Source: an uncultured Lachnospiraceae bacterium
Lineage (GTDB): Bacteria > Bacillota > Clostridia > Lachnospirales > Lachnospiraceae
Direction of reading: 5' to 3'
Length of the DNA: 64,000 bases
Assembly: GCA_947628955.1 (NCBI GenBank)
Contig: CANRBX010000005.1
Location: forward strand, 1-64,000
The position numbers were made by a program, and so were the translations under genes. The notes beneath the pieces were generated by a model. It did not search any database. It had not been told where the DNA came from and saw only the letters and a program-made list of their open reading frames with translations. Numbering within the stretch: position 1 is the first letter of the stretch; each line of letters begins with the position of its first letter. Below, in pieces: positions 37,264-46,916 of the stretch.

Positions 37264-38211
37264 ATGATTGACAATATCAGAGAGTGGATTTCAGACAATT
37301 TGCGCTATATTCTGCTGGGCGTGGCGGGAATCCTGATTCTGTTGGTGGCCTTTCTGGCCATCCGGCTGGTGAGCGGACTTGGCGGCTCGAAGCCGGACAA
37401 GGCAAAGAATCAGACGGAGAGCCAGAGCGAGCAGGAGACAATGCCTGAGAGTGAGGCCGCGAACGATCTGGTCCGGAACCAGCAGGATGTGCTGAATGTC
37501 GTGACGAACTATTACAATGCGAGGCTGAACAAGGATTTCGACACGCTGGGCGAGATCTGCGAGACGATGAACGACGATATCCGCGCGCAGTACGAGAGGC
37601 AGGATGCGTCGATCGAGGCCTACAACAATATCATGACCTATTCAAAAGCGGGCCTTGATGCGGATTCTTATATCGTTTTCGCCTATTTTGACGTGAAGCT
37701 CACCGGATACACCACTCTGGTGCCGACCCTGCGCGGGCTGTACCTGATGAAGAACGAGAGCGGAAATCTTATCGTGGTGGATCCGGACAATCACCAGGAT
37801 ATCAAGACTTATCAGGAGCAGGTCTGGGCCGACGACGATGTGCAGGCCCTTCTGGACGATGTCACCAAGCAGTACAACGACACGCTCGCCCAGGATCCGG
37901 ATCTGGCGGCCTTTGTAGGCTCCATACAGGATCCGCAGGGCGGCGGGGATAATCCGGATGCCGGAACGGATGGAAATGCGGACGGTTCCGGGACGACGGC
38001 TCCCATCACGGGCACCATGTATTCCTCCACGGAGCTGAATGTCCGCGGAACGCCCTCTACAGACGGGACCATGTACGGTGTCCTGATGCCGGGAACTGCC
38101 GTAGAGGTGCTTGAGAATATGGACGTCGGCTGGTCCAAGATCCGTTACACCGTAAATGGCACGACGATCGAGGGCTACGTAAAGACAGAGTACCTGACAA
38201 CGCAGCAGTGA
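37264..38211 (+). CDS. Membrane-anchored SH3b-domain protein
   Basis: MIDNIREWISDNLRYILLGVAGILIL TM anchor; C-terminal SSTELNVRGTPSTDGTMYGVLMPGTAVEVLENMDVGWSKIRY. Confidence 0.88.
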   Translation: MIDNIREWISDNLRYILLGVAGILILLVAFLAIRLVSGLGGSKPDKAKNQTESQSEQETMPESEAANDLVRNQQDVLNVVTNYYNARLNKDFDTLGEICETMNDDIRAQYERQDASIEAYNNIMTYSKAGLDADSYIVFAYFDVKLTGYTTLVPTLRGLYLMKNESGNLIVVDPDNHQDIKTYQEQVWADDDVQALLDDVTKQYNDTLAQDPDLAAFVGSIQDPQGGGDNPDAGTDGNADGSGTTAPITGTMYSSTELNVRGTPSTDGTMYGVLMPGTAVEVLENMDVGWSKIRYTVNGTTIEGYVKTEYLTTQQ

Positions 38212-38264
38212 CCAGAGCGATGACAAAACGGCCGGCCTGACGCCGGCGGGAGAGAAAAAGGATA

Positions 38265-38323
38265 AGGGATTCTGCAGCCCGGCCAGCCCGGTCTTCCGGA
38301 CGCTGGACTGCAGAATCCTTTTT
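38265..38323 (+). terminator. Rho-independent terminator
   Basis: AGGGATTCTGCAG ... CTGCAGAATCCT followed by TTTTT. Confidence 0.75.
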
Positions 38324-38456
38324 GTGCAGAATCTGCGGCCTGTTATTGTCTCCCGGCCCGGAATGTGATAAGATACGCTTAATTGTCCGCGCCGCGGTTT
38401 TACGGTTCCGGACAGCTGCGGCAGATATCGGATGCACATGGACGCAGGAGAAATTT

Positions 38457-38508
38457 TTGTACCGATACAATGACTTTTAATATTGTGCCGATACAATGAT
38501 TTTTAATG
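38457..38508 (+). repeat. 26-bp tandem duplication with operator-like palindromes
   Basis: TTGTACCGATACAATGACTTTTAATA and TTGTGCCGATACAATGATTTTTAATG (3 differences); TTGTA-CCGA-TACAA is a near-palindrome. Confidence 0.85.
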
Positions 38509-38523
38509 GCAGGGTGGGAGAGG

Positions 38524-39279
38524 ATGGAGCATAAATTTAAAAAGGAGCGCACCTCCGGCGAGGTGAGGCTGAACAAATATCTGAGCGACGCAGGCCTGTG
38601 TTCACGGCGGGAGGCGGACCGCCTGATCGCGGAGGGCCGCGTGCAGGTTGACGGAAAGCCTGCGGCTGCCGGACAGAAGGTTACGGGGAGACAGAGGGTT
38701 ACGGCGGACGGCAGGGAGGTCGCCCCGGAGAGGGAGCTGATCCTGCTGGCGGTCAACAAGCCGCGCGGCGTCGTCTGCACGACCGACCGCAGGTGGGGGG
38801 ATAAAACGATCTATGATATTGTGGATTATCCGAAGCGCATCTTTTCGGCCGGACGCCTGGACCGTGATTCCGAGGGCCTCCTTCTGATGACGAACGACGG
38901 CGGGCTCATGAATAAGATCATGCGGGCGGGGAACTATCATGAAAAAGAATACCTGGTCACGGTGGACAGGGAGATCACGACGGATTTCCTGAAAAAAATG
39001 TCCTCCGGCATCTATCTGGAGGAGCTTGACGTGAGGACGAGGCCCTGCCGTGTGGAATTTGCCGGGAAGTACCAGTTCCGGATCGTGCTCACGCAGGGTC
39101 TGAACCGCCAGATCCGCAGAATGTGTGAGACGCTGGACTATAAGGTAAAGCGCCTGATCCGGGTCCGCATCATGAATATTGAGCTTGGAAACCTGCAGCC
39201 GGGCGAATACCGCAGTGTGACGTGGCGAGAGCTTGCGCGGCTGCAGGAGCAGGTTTCTGACAGGGAGAGAAAAAGATGA
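38524..39279 (+). CDS. 23S rRNA pseudouridine synthase (RluB/RluF type)
   Basis: S4 domain VRLNKYLSDAGLCSRREADRLI, AGRLDRDSEGLLLMTNDG, LTQGLNRQIRRMCE. Confidence 0.93.
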   Translation: MEHKFKKERTSGEVRLNKYLSDAGLCSRREADRLIAEGRVQVDGKPAAAGQKVTGRQRVTADGREVAPERELILLAVNKPRGVVCTTDRRWGDKTIYDIVDYPKRIFSAGRLDRDSEGLLLMTNDGGLMNKIMRAGNYHEKEYLVTVDREITTDFLKKMSSGIYLEELDVRTRPCRVEFAGKYQFRIVLTQGLNRQIRRMCETLDYKVKRLIRVRIMNIELGNLQPGEYRSVTWRELARLQEQVSDRERKR

Positions 39280-41255
39280 ATCAGCAGATTGAGCAGATGA
39301 AGGAATTATCAGACAGGCTCCGGGCCGCCTCAAAGGCATACTATCAGGAGGACCGGGAGATCATGAGCAATCTGGAGTATGACCGCCTGTACGATGAACT
39401 CCAGAGGCTTGAGCAGGAGACAGGCATCGTGCTTGCGGGGAGCCCCACCGTCACGGTCGGATACGAGGCGCAGGAATCGCTTCCGAAGGAGCGCCACGAA
39501 TCCCCGATGCTCTCCCTGGGGAAGACAAAGGAGCGCGCGGAGCTTGTAGAGTTTGCCGGAGGGCAGGAGGTGCTCGTCTCCTGGAAGCTGGACGGGCTCA
39601 CGGTAGTGCTGACATACCGGGACGGGGAGCTTTCAAAGGCGGTCACGCGGGGAAACGGAGAGATCGGCGAGGTCATCACTAACAACGCCCGCGTCTTTCA
39701 GAACATCCCGCTTCGCATCGCATACCGCGGGGAGCTGATCCTGCGCGGCGAGGCGGTCATCACCTATTCCGAATTTGAAAAGATCAACAGGGAGATCGGG
39801 GATGCGGATGCCCGGTACAAAAATCCGCGGAACCTCTGCAGCGGTTCTGTCCGCCAGCTCAACAACGAGATCACGGCCAACCGGCATGTGCGTTTCTATG
39901 CGTTTGCGCTTGTGAAGGCGGACGGAGTGGATTTCGGGAACCTGCGCAGCAATCAGTTCGAGTGGCTGAGAGGGCAGGGGTTTGAGACGGTCGAGTACCG
40001 CCGCGCGGCTGCCGCGGACGTGGACGCCGCCGTCACATGGTTTGCGGAAAAGATACAGACCTATGATGTGCCCTCAGACGGCCTTGTGCTTACCTACAAT
40101 GACATCGCCTACGGACAGTCGCTCGGCCGCACGGCGAAATTCCCGCGCGACTCGATCGCCTTCAAGTGGGAGGACGAGACGTGCGAAACCGTGCTGCGGG
40201 AGATCGAGTGGAGCCCTTCCCGGACGGGCCTGATCAATCCGGTGGCGATCTTTGATCCGGTGGAGCTGGAGGGGACGACGGTCAGCCGCGCGAGCGTGCA
40301 CAACCTGAGCATCATGAAAGCGCTGCAGCTTGGAATCGGGGATACGGTCACCGTTTACAAGGCCAACATGATCATTCCGCAGATCGCGGAGAATCTGACC
40401 AGAAGCGGGAGACTGGAGATCCCGAAGACCTGTCCGGCGTGCGGGGGGCCGGCCGTGATCCGCTCCGAGAACGATGCGGAAACGCTGTTCTGCGCCAATG
40501 AACAGTGTAGCGCCAAAAAAATCAAGTCCTTTACGCTCTTTGTGAGCAGGGACGCCCTGAATATAGAAGGCCTCTCCGAGGCGACGCTCGAAAAGCTGAT
40601 CGCCCGGGGATATATTCATACGTACGCAGATATGTTCCATCTGTCGGATTTCCGCGATGAGATCGTGGAGATGGAGGGCTTCGGCGAGAAATCGTGCGCG
40701 AATCTGCTTCAGAGCATCGAGAACGCCAGGCACACGACGCTCCCGAGGCTGATCTACGGCCTCGGCATTCCGAACATCGGGACGGCGAATGCCCGGCTTT
40801 TAAGCCGTTTCTGCGGGTATGACCTCGCGAAGCTGCGGGAAAGCACGGCGGATGAACTTGCGTCGATAGAAGGCCTGGGAGATGTGATCGCTGCCGCCGT
40901 GAGCGCGTATTTCTCCGATCCGCAGAACCGTCAGGCGCTTGATGCGCTGCTCGCGGAGCTGACGCTTGAAAAGCCGCAGGAGGATGCGGCCCCGCAGAGC
41001 TTTGCGGGCAGGACGTTTGTGATCACCGGCAGCGTGGAGCACTTTGCGAACCGCAGCGAGCTGAAGGCCTATATTGAGGAACGGGGAGGAAAGGTGGCGG
41101 GCTCTGTGTCGAAGAAGACCGATTATCTGATCAACAACGACACGGCTTCCGCGTCCTCCAAGAATAAAAAGGCCCGGGAACTGGGAATACCGGTCCTCTC
41201 GGAGGAGGATTTCCTTGCGCTTGCATCCGGGGCGCCCGCCGCGCCGCAGGCCTGA
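39276..41255 (+). CDS. ligA: NAD-dependent DNA ligase
   Basis: VSWKLDGLT active site, Cys4 CPACGG...CANEQCSAK, C-terminal BRCT domain. Confidence 0.97.
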   Translation: MNQQIEQMKELSDRLRAASKAYYQEDREIMSNLEYDRLYDELQRLEQETGIVLAGSPTVTVGYEAQESLPKERHESPMLSLGKTKERAELVEFAGGQEVLVSWKLDGLTVVLTYRDGELSKAVTRGNGEIGEVITNNARVFQNIPLRIAYRGELILRGEAVITYSEFEKINREIGDADARYKNPRNLCSGSVRQLNNEITANRHVRFYAFALVKADGVDFGNLRSNQFEWLRGQGFETVEYRRAAAADVDAAVTWFAEKIQTYDVPSDGLVLTYNDIAYGQSLGRTAKFPRDSIAFKWEDETCETVLREIEWSPSRTGLINPVAIFDPVELEGTTVSRASVHNLSIMKALQLGIGDTVTVYKANMIIPQIAENLTRSGRLEIPKTCPACGGPAVIRSENDAETLFCANEQCSAKKIKSFTLFVSRDALNIEGLSEATLEKLIARGYIHTYADMFHLSDFRDEIVEMEGFGEKSCANLLQSIENARHTTLPRLIYGLGIPNIGTANARLLSRFCGYDLAKLRESTADELASIEGLGDVIAAAVSAYFSDPQNRQALDALLAELTLEKPQEDAAPQSFAGRTFVITGSVEHFANRSELKAYIEERGGKVAGSVSKKTDYLINNDTASASSKNKKARELGIPVLSEEDFLALASGAPAAPQA

Positions 41256-41272
41256 CCAGGACAGAACATAAA

Positions 41273-41392
41273 ATGATGTTGAGGACAAATGATGCCATAC
41301 GGATTGTTTCGTGTTGCGCTGTCTGCGCTCCGCTTCGGCCGGTGCCGGACGAGCGCCACTGGCGCTCAGCACCCCACAATCCCTGGCATCAT
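41273..41392 (+). repeat. Dispersed intergenic TIR element, copy 3 (120 bp)
   Basis: ATGATGTTGAGGACAAATGATGCCATACGGATTGT ... ACAATCCCTGGCATCAT. Confidence 0.8.
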
Positions 41393-41414
41393 AAAATCAG
41401 ACAGGAGAGAAAAG

Positions 41415-42341
41415 ATGCCGATTAAAGTACAGAACAATCTCCCGGCGAGGGAGATCCTGGAGAGTGAAAACATTTTTGTGATGGATGAGAACCGCGCCGT
41501 TCACCAGGACATCCGTCCGATCCATATTGCGATTCTGAATCTTATGCCGCTCAAGGAGGATACGGAGCTACAGCTGCTGCGCTCGCTCTCCAACACGCCG
41601 CTCCAGGTGGACGTGACCTTTGTGAAGGTGAGCTCCCATGAGGCAAAGAATACGTCCACGAGCCATCTGAACAAGTTCTATGTGGAGTTTGCGGACATCA
41701 GGAACCGCCGTTTTGACGGAATGATCATCACCGGCGCGCCGGTGGAGATGATGGAATTTGAGGAAGTGGACTACTGGGATGAGCTGACGCAGATCATAGA
41801 CTGGACCGAGGAAAACGTCACCTCCACGATCTACCTGTGCTGGGCCGCGCAGGCCGGGCTGTATTACCACTACGGGCTGAGAAAGCGCCTGCTGGACAAG
41901 AAGCTGTTCGGCCTGTTCTGGCACCGTGTGCTGAACCGCAAGATCCCGCTGGTGCGCGGCTTTGACGACGTGTTCCTGGCCCCGCACTCCAGACACACGG
42001 ATGTGCCGATCGAAGAGATCCGCAGGGTGAAGGAGCTGACGATCCTGGCGGAATCGGACGAGGCCGGGCTTTTCCTGGCGATGGCGGACAACGGGCGCAA
42101 GATCTTCATCATGGGACATCCCGAGTATGACCGCGTGACGCTGGACGGGGAATACAAAAGGGACCTCGGGAAAGGGCTTCCGATCGAGATCCCCAAAAAC
42201 TATTATGAAAATGACGACCCCTCCGTGAAGCCTCTGCTGCGCTGGCGGTCGCATGCCAACAATCTCTACACAAACTGGCTGAACTATTATGTCTACCAGG
42301 TGACCCCGTACGGAATGATCGGGACGCCGGATTTCAGCTGA
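41415..42341 (+). CDS. metA: Homoserine O-acyltransferase (MetA family)
   Basis: MPIKVQNNLPAREILESENIFVMDENRAVHQDIRPIHIAILNLMPLKEDTE; MGHPEYD. Confidence 0.96.
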   Translation: MPIKVQNNLPAREILESENIFVMDENRAVHQDIRPIHIAILNLMPLKEDTELQLLRSLSNTPLQVDVTFVKVSSHEAKNTSTSHLNKFYVEFADIRNRRFDGMIITGAPVEMMEFEEVDYWDELTQIIDWTEENVTSTIYLCWAAQAGLYYHYGLRKRLLDKKLFGLFWHRVLNRKIPLVRGFDDVFLAPHSRHTDVPIEEIRRVKELTILAESDEAGLFLAMADNGRKIFIMGHPEYDRVTLDGEYKRDLGKGLPIEIPKNYYENDDPSVKPLLRWRSHANNLYTNWLNYYVYQVTPYGMIGTPDFS

Positions 42342-44352
42342 CCGGAGCATCCTTGCGGATCGTGCTGCGCTGGTTTTTCTTGTCGAGGTACAGCAGGCGG
42401 TCGGCCTCTTTTATGACTGCCTGCAGATCCGTGTCCTCATTGAGCTGAAACTGTGCGATCCCCTTGGAGATCTCCACATAGTACGGCTTGTCGGATGAAC
42501 TGTTCAGCCTCTGGCAGGCAAGCGTCACACGGCTGCGGAAGATCGACCCGAAGGTCTCCCAGTCGGAGACGGCCAGCGCGAGGAACTCATCGCCGCCGAT
42601 GCGCGCCACAATGTCGGAATCGCGCAGGCAGTCCTTGAGGATATGCGCCGCGGATGAGAGCGCGAAGTTTCCTTCCAGATGGCCCCAGCTGTCGTTGATC
42701 TCCTTCAGGTGGTCCAGATCGGCGTAGATCATGTACGCGTTTCTGCCGGCGCCGGTCTGCAGAAGCTCCTCCGCCCGATCTGTAAATCCGGTCAGATTCA
42801 GAAGGCCGGTCAGCTTGTCATATTTGGACTTGATGTCGAGCGCCCGGTTCTCCCTGCGGATCCGCTCCATGTCGTGCTTCATCGCAAGGCGGTGCTCTCT
42901 TTCCTGTCTGCTGATCTCCAGATGGCGCAGCGACAGGCCGAGCTGAAGGCTGAGCATATGGAAGAACGGAAAATCCTCCATCCGGATATCACAGATGAGA
43001 AGTCCGTACTGCCGCTCCCCGGAGAACAGAAGAAATGTCATAAACTGGTGATGGCGGCCGTCCTCTGTGACCGAAGTCAGAGGATGCTCCCTTGTTATGC
43101 GCGGACGCTCTTCGGGAGCGTAGGCGCGGGCCCGGCCGTCGTGGTAGCAGGATGCGAGCCGCAGCGTTTCGGGACACACCCAGTTCTCCTTTCCGTCATA
43201 GACGAGCGGCTTCTCCAGCAGGAAGAGGTACGCGTCGTTTGGGTGCAGATTCCGGATTTTCTGCATGACCTCGAGACAGAAATCGGTCTCATTGTCCATG
43301 CAGCCGTTCAGCTCGCGCGCGATGATCGGGATATACCAGGATCTGCGCTGGAAAGCGATAAACTCCTGCTTCATGCGGGCGATGGCCTGATCCCGCTTCT
43401 GAAGCTCCAGGGAGAGTCCTGCCATCCCGTCCTCGAAGATTTCCTTCCGGGTACAGCCGCAGGATTCCCTCGGGATGAAGAACACCGGGTTCCGCTCGGA
43501 AGAGATTTCTTTTTTCTCGATGAGGGCGATCATATTGCGAAGAGCGGTCCGCCCCATCAGCGCCCCGTTCTGAGACACGGTTGCGAGGGGCGGGATCATG
43601 CTCCCGGCGACCTCACAGTCGTCAAAACCGGTGATCAGGATGTCCTTTCCGATGGCCAGGCCGCGCTTCCGGCATACCTTGTAGCCGGAGATCGCCATAT
43701 CGTCGTTGGCGAATACGATCGCCTGCGGATGTTCGTTGTGGTCGAGAAGCCATTCGACTTCCCTGTCGACAAATTCAGAATAATCGCCCTGCCCGATCAT
43801 CTCCGGCGTGACGGGGAGGGAGTACTTTGCCATGGTGTCAAGGTAGGCGCGCCTGCGCTCCTCCGCATCGATGTTTCCCCTTGTGCCGGACATGAAGAGG
43901 ATGCGCTCACAGTGATGTTCATTGATCAGGTGCTCCATGACGGAGCAGATACCCCCGTAATTGTCTGAGATCAGCGAGCAGCAGCCGGGCATATCGATCT
44001 GTTCCGATATATAAACAATAGGTACAGGATGAAACCTGCGGGCAAGGCTTACCGCGTCCATGCTCTCCAGATCTACGCCGAACATGCCGAATCTGACGAT
44101 GAGTCCGTCCAGGCCGCCGAGCAGGGCATAGTCGTGAATGGTATTAAACTGATAGTCGTAAGTATTTCCGGGGAGCTCTTCCAGGAGGATGTCCTGGAAA
44201 AATCCCTCCGTCTGCGTTCCGAGAAAGAAGTTTACATTCACATCCAGCTCATCTGCCGCCGCACTGATGCCGCTGATGAGCTCTTTGGGGAAATTCGCGT
44301 GTATGCCGCCGATGAGGACACCTATTGTATATCTTTTTTTCACATTCATCAT
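42334..44352 (-). CDS. LacI-type ligand-binding domain fused to a GGDEF diguanylate cyclase domain (no HTH)
   Basis: KKRYTIGVLIGGIHANFPKELISGISAAADEL ... ITGFDDCEVAGSMIPPLATVSQ; YDKLTGLLNLTGF...RIGGDEFLALA. Confidence 0.9.
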   Translation of the reverse strand: MMNVKKRYTIGVLIGGIHANFPKELISGISAAADELDVNVNFFLGTQTEGFFQDILLEELPGNTYDYQFNTIHDYALLGGLDGLIVRFGMFGVDLESMDAVSLARRFHPVPIVYISEQIDMPGCCSLISDNYGGICSVMEHLINEHHCERILFMSGTRGNIDAEERRRAYLDTMAKYSLPVTPEMIGQGDYSEFVDREVEWLLDHNEHPQAIVFANDDMAISGYKVCRKRGLAIGKDILITGFDDCEVAGSMIPPLATVSQNGALMGRTALRNMIALIEKKEISSERNPVFFIPRESCGCTRKEIFEDGMAGLSLELQKRDQAIARMKQEFIAFQRRSWYIPIIARELNGCMDNETDFCLEVMQKIRNLHPNDAYLFLLEKPLVYDGKENWVCPETLRLASCYHDGRARAYAPEERPRITREHPLTSVTEDGRHHQFMTFLLFSGERQYGLLICDIRMEDFPFFHMLSLQLGLSLRHLEISRQEREHRLAMKHDMERIRRENRALDIKSKYDKLTGLLNLTGFTDRAEELLQTGAGRNAYMIYADLDHLKEINDSWGHLEGNFALSSAAHILKDCLRDSDIVARIGGDEFLALAVSDWETFGSIFRSRVTLACQRLNSSSDKPYYVEISKGIAQFQLNEDTDLQAVIKEADRLLYLDKKNQRSTIRKDAPVS

Positions 44353-44572
44353 ACAACATTCCTATATGTCTTATAAGATCATTTCGGTAAAATCCTTAGT
44401 ACGTCTGTATTATACGATTACAAATGACAGATTGCAAGAAAAAAAGCTTGAAAATTATCCCCGGCCGGATGTATTGTATTGTAGGAGAAGCGGATAAAAT
44501 TCTGCGCGCCGTTTTCAGCGGGACGGCTGTGACCGCCTTGCGAAGAACGCACTCAGAAAAAGGAGGAGAGAC

Positions 44573-45799
44573 ATGAAATATGATTTTGACGTGCTGACAG
44601 ACAGACGCGGCACGGGCGCTGTGAAATGGGATGTGGGAGAGAACGAGCTTCCGATGTGGGTGGCGGACATGGATTTCAGGACAGCCCCCGCGGTTCTGGA
44701 GGCAGTAGAGCGAAAAACGGCCCACGGGATATTCGGTTATCAGGGGATCACAAAGGAGTGGTACCGCGCGTATGCCGGCTGGTGGGAGAGACGCCATGCG
44801 TTTCGCCTGGAGGAAGACTGGCTGATGTTCTGCACCGGCGTCGTGCCGGCGATCTCGAGTATCGTGCGCAAGCTGACGACGCCGGCGGAGAAGGTGCTGA
44901 TCCAGTCTCCGGTATATCATGTCTTTTTCCATTCGGTTCAGGACAACGGGCGGCAGGTGTCTGACAGTGCGCTGAAATATGAGGGAGGCTCCTACGAGAT
45001 TGATTTCGGGGATCTCGAGGAAAAGCTTTCGGATCCGCAGACCACGATGATGATCCTGTGCAACCCGCACAACCCGGTGGGAAGGATCTGGAGCCGTGAG
45101 GAGCTTGCACACATCGGAGAGCTCTGCGCAAAACACCATGTGCTCGTGATTTCCGACGAGATCCACTGTGACCTCGCGGATCCCGGCTGCGGCTACGTTC
45201 CGTTCGCCTCGGTCTCTGACACGTGCCGGGAGAACAGCATCACCTGCATCGCGCCTACCAAAACCTTCAATCTGGCGGGCCTGCAGACGGCCGCGGTCTT
45301 CGTGCCGGATGAAGCGCTCCGGCACAGGGTTCACCGGGCGCTCGATACGGACGGCATAACGGGCGCCAATTCGTTTGCCGTGGACGCGGCTGTGGCTGCG
45401 TTTACAGAAGGGGACGAGTGGCTGGACGAGCTGCGGGAGTACGTGTTCCGGAACAAGGAGACGGTGAGGCAGTTTCTGGCGTCAGAGCTTCCGCAGATCC
45501 GGGCGGTTCCCTCGCAGGCGACGTACCTTCTCTGGCTGGACTGCAGGGCGCTTACAGGCGACGCGGAGGAATTTGCACAGTTTCTCCGGAAGCACACGGG
45601 GCTGTTCGTCTCATCCGGCAATTCCTTCGGCGGCGACGGACGCCATTTCCTGCGCGTGAACCTTGCCTGCCCGCGCTCACTGGTGCTGGACGGGCTGCAG
45701 CGCCTGAAAGAGGGGACGGATGCATATCAGGCGTCCGCACGGCTGCAGAGGGCGGATCATCCCCTTCACAGTCACAGTACCGATTCTGCGACAAAATGA
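44573..45799 (+). CDS. MalY/PatB-type PLP aminotransferase (cystathionine beta-lyase-like)
   Basis: ELPMWVADMDFRTAPAVLEAV, CNPHNPVGRIWSREEL, APTKTFNLAGLQTA. Confidence 0.93.
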   Translation: MKYDFDVLTDRRGTGAVKWDVGENELPMWVADMDFRTAPAVLEAVERKTAHGIFGYQGITKEWYRAYAGWWERRHAFRLEEDWLMFCTGVVPAISSIVRKLTTPAEKVLIQSPVYHVFFHSVQDNGRQVSDSALKYEGGSYEIDFGDLEEKLSDPQTTMMILCNPHNPVGRIWSREELAHIGELCAKHHVLVISDEIHCDLADPGCGYVPFASVSDTCRENSITCIAPTKTFNLAGLQTAAVFVPDEALRHRVHRALDTDGITGANSFAVDAAVAAFTEGDEWLDELREYVFRNKETVRQFLASELPQIRAVPSQATYLLWLDCRALTGDAEEFAQFLRKHTGLFVSSGNSFGGDGRHFLRVNLACPRSLVLDGLQRLKEGTDAYQASARLQRADHPLHSHSTDSATK

Positions 45800-45916
45800 G
45801 CGGACTGCGAATGTTTTCATCGATTTTGGAAGCGCGCAGCACGGAAAAACCGATGGAAGGCTCATTTGTCGGGAAGCTCATAAAATAATAAAATAAAAAG
45901 ACGGAGGACAAAGACA

Positions 45917-46873
45917 ATGAAAAAATTCAGACATGCAGTATTTCCAGTGATGGCGGCGTTCTGTATGGTATCCGCGGCGTTTGCAGGGAGCACACTGATG
46001 GCCGGCGCAGAGGAAGCGCAGACGGAGGAGACATCCGCGGCGGTAACGGTCACGGATATGAAGGGGCGCGAGATCACCCTGGAGAAGCCGGCGGAGAGGG
46101 TCGTGGCGCTGACCGCCTCGGACTGTGAGATCCTATACGCGATCGGGGCCGGCGACAAGCTGGTCGGCCGCGGTACCTACTGCGACTATCCGGAAGAAGT
46201 GCTCGAGGTGCCGGAGGTGGCGTCCGGGGACGACACAAACATCGAAGAGATTCTCGCGCTGGAGCCGGATGTGCTCCTGATGAGCGACATGGCGCAGACG
46301 GAAGAGCAGGTTGCCCGGCTCGAGGATGCGGGCGTCAGGGTCGTGGTCAGCGAAGCGGTCGACATCGAGGGCGTCTACGACGCGATCGAACTGATCGGCG
46401 CGCTGATGGGCCAGGAGGAAAATGCGGCGGCCCTGGTCGGCGAAATGCAGGACACCTTTGCCGGGCTGCAGGAGAAGGCTGACGGGGACGGGAGCCAGAC
46501 GGTCTACTTTGAGGTATCGCCTCTCGAATACGGCCTGTGGACCGCAGGGGCAAATACCTTTATGGACGAGATCGCGAATATGCTCGGGGTGAAAAACTGC
46601 TTTGCGGATGTCGACGGATGGGGAGAGATCTCCGAAGAACAGGTGCTGGAGCGCAATCCGGACTTTATCGTGACGATCACGATGTATTTTGGCGAGGGCC
46701 CGACGCCGGAGGAAGAGATCCTCTCGCGCGCAGGCTGGGAAAACGTGACGGCCGTGAAGAACCACAAGATTCTGAATCTCCAGAACGACGAGCTGTCCCG
46801 CCCGGCGCCGAGGCTGGCGGACGGCGCGCAGCTGCTGTATGATTTTATCTACGGGGACGGGGATGCGCAGTGA
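45917..46873 (+). CDS. Metal-chelate/B12-type ABC transporter substrate-binding protein
   Basis: Signal peptide; RVVALTASDCEILYAIGAGDKLVGRGTYCDYP; followed by FecCD permease and ATPase. Confidence 0.92.
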   Translation: MKKFRHAVFPVMAAFCMVSAAFAGSTLMAGAEEAQTEETSAAVTVTDMKGREITLEKPAERVVALTASDCEILYAIGAGDKLVGRGTYCDYPEEVLEVPEVASGDDTNIEEILALEPDVLLMSDMAQTEEQVARLEDAGVRVVVSEAVDIEGVYDAIELIGALMGQEENAAALVGEMQDTFAGLQEKADGDGSQTVYFEVSPLEYGLWTAGANTFMDEIANMLGVKNCFADVDGWGEISEEQVLERNPDFIVTITMYFGEGPTPEEEILSRAGWENVTAVKNHKILNLQNDELSRPAPRLADGAQLLYDFIYGDGDAQ

Positions 46874-46916
46874 GGGATGTCCATGCCCTGCAGAGCAATG
46901 ATCCGGAGGTCTGCCG

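Noticed and set aside
41123-41379. Minus-strand ORFs over the ligA end and repeat copy 3
   Set aside because: Same repeat-derived translation plus ligA antisense.
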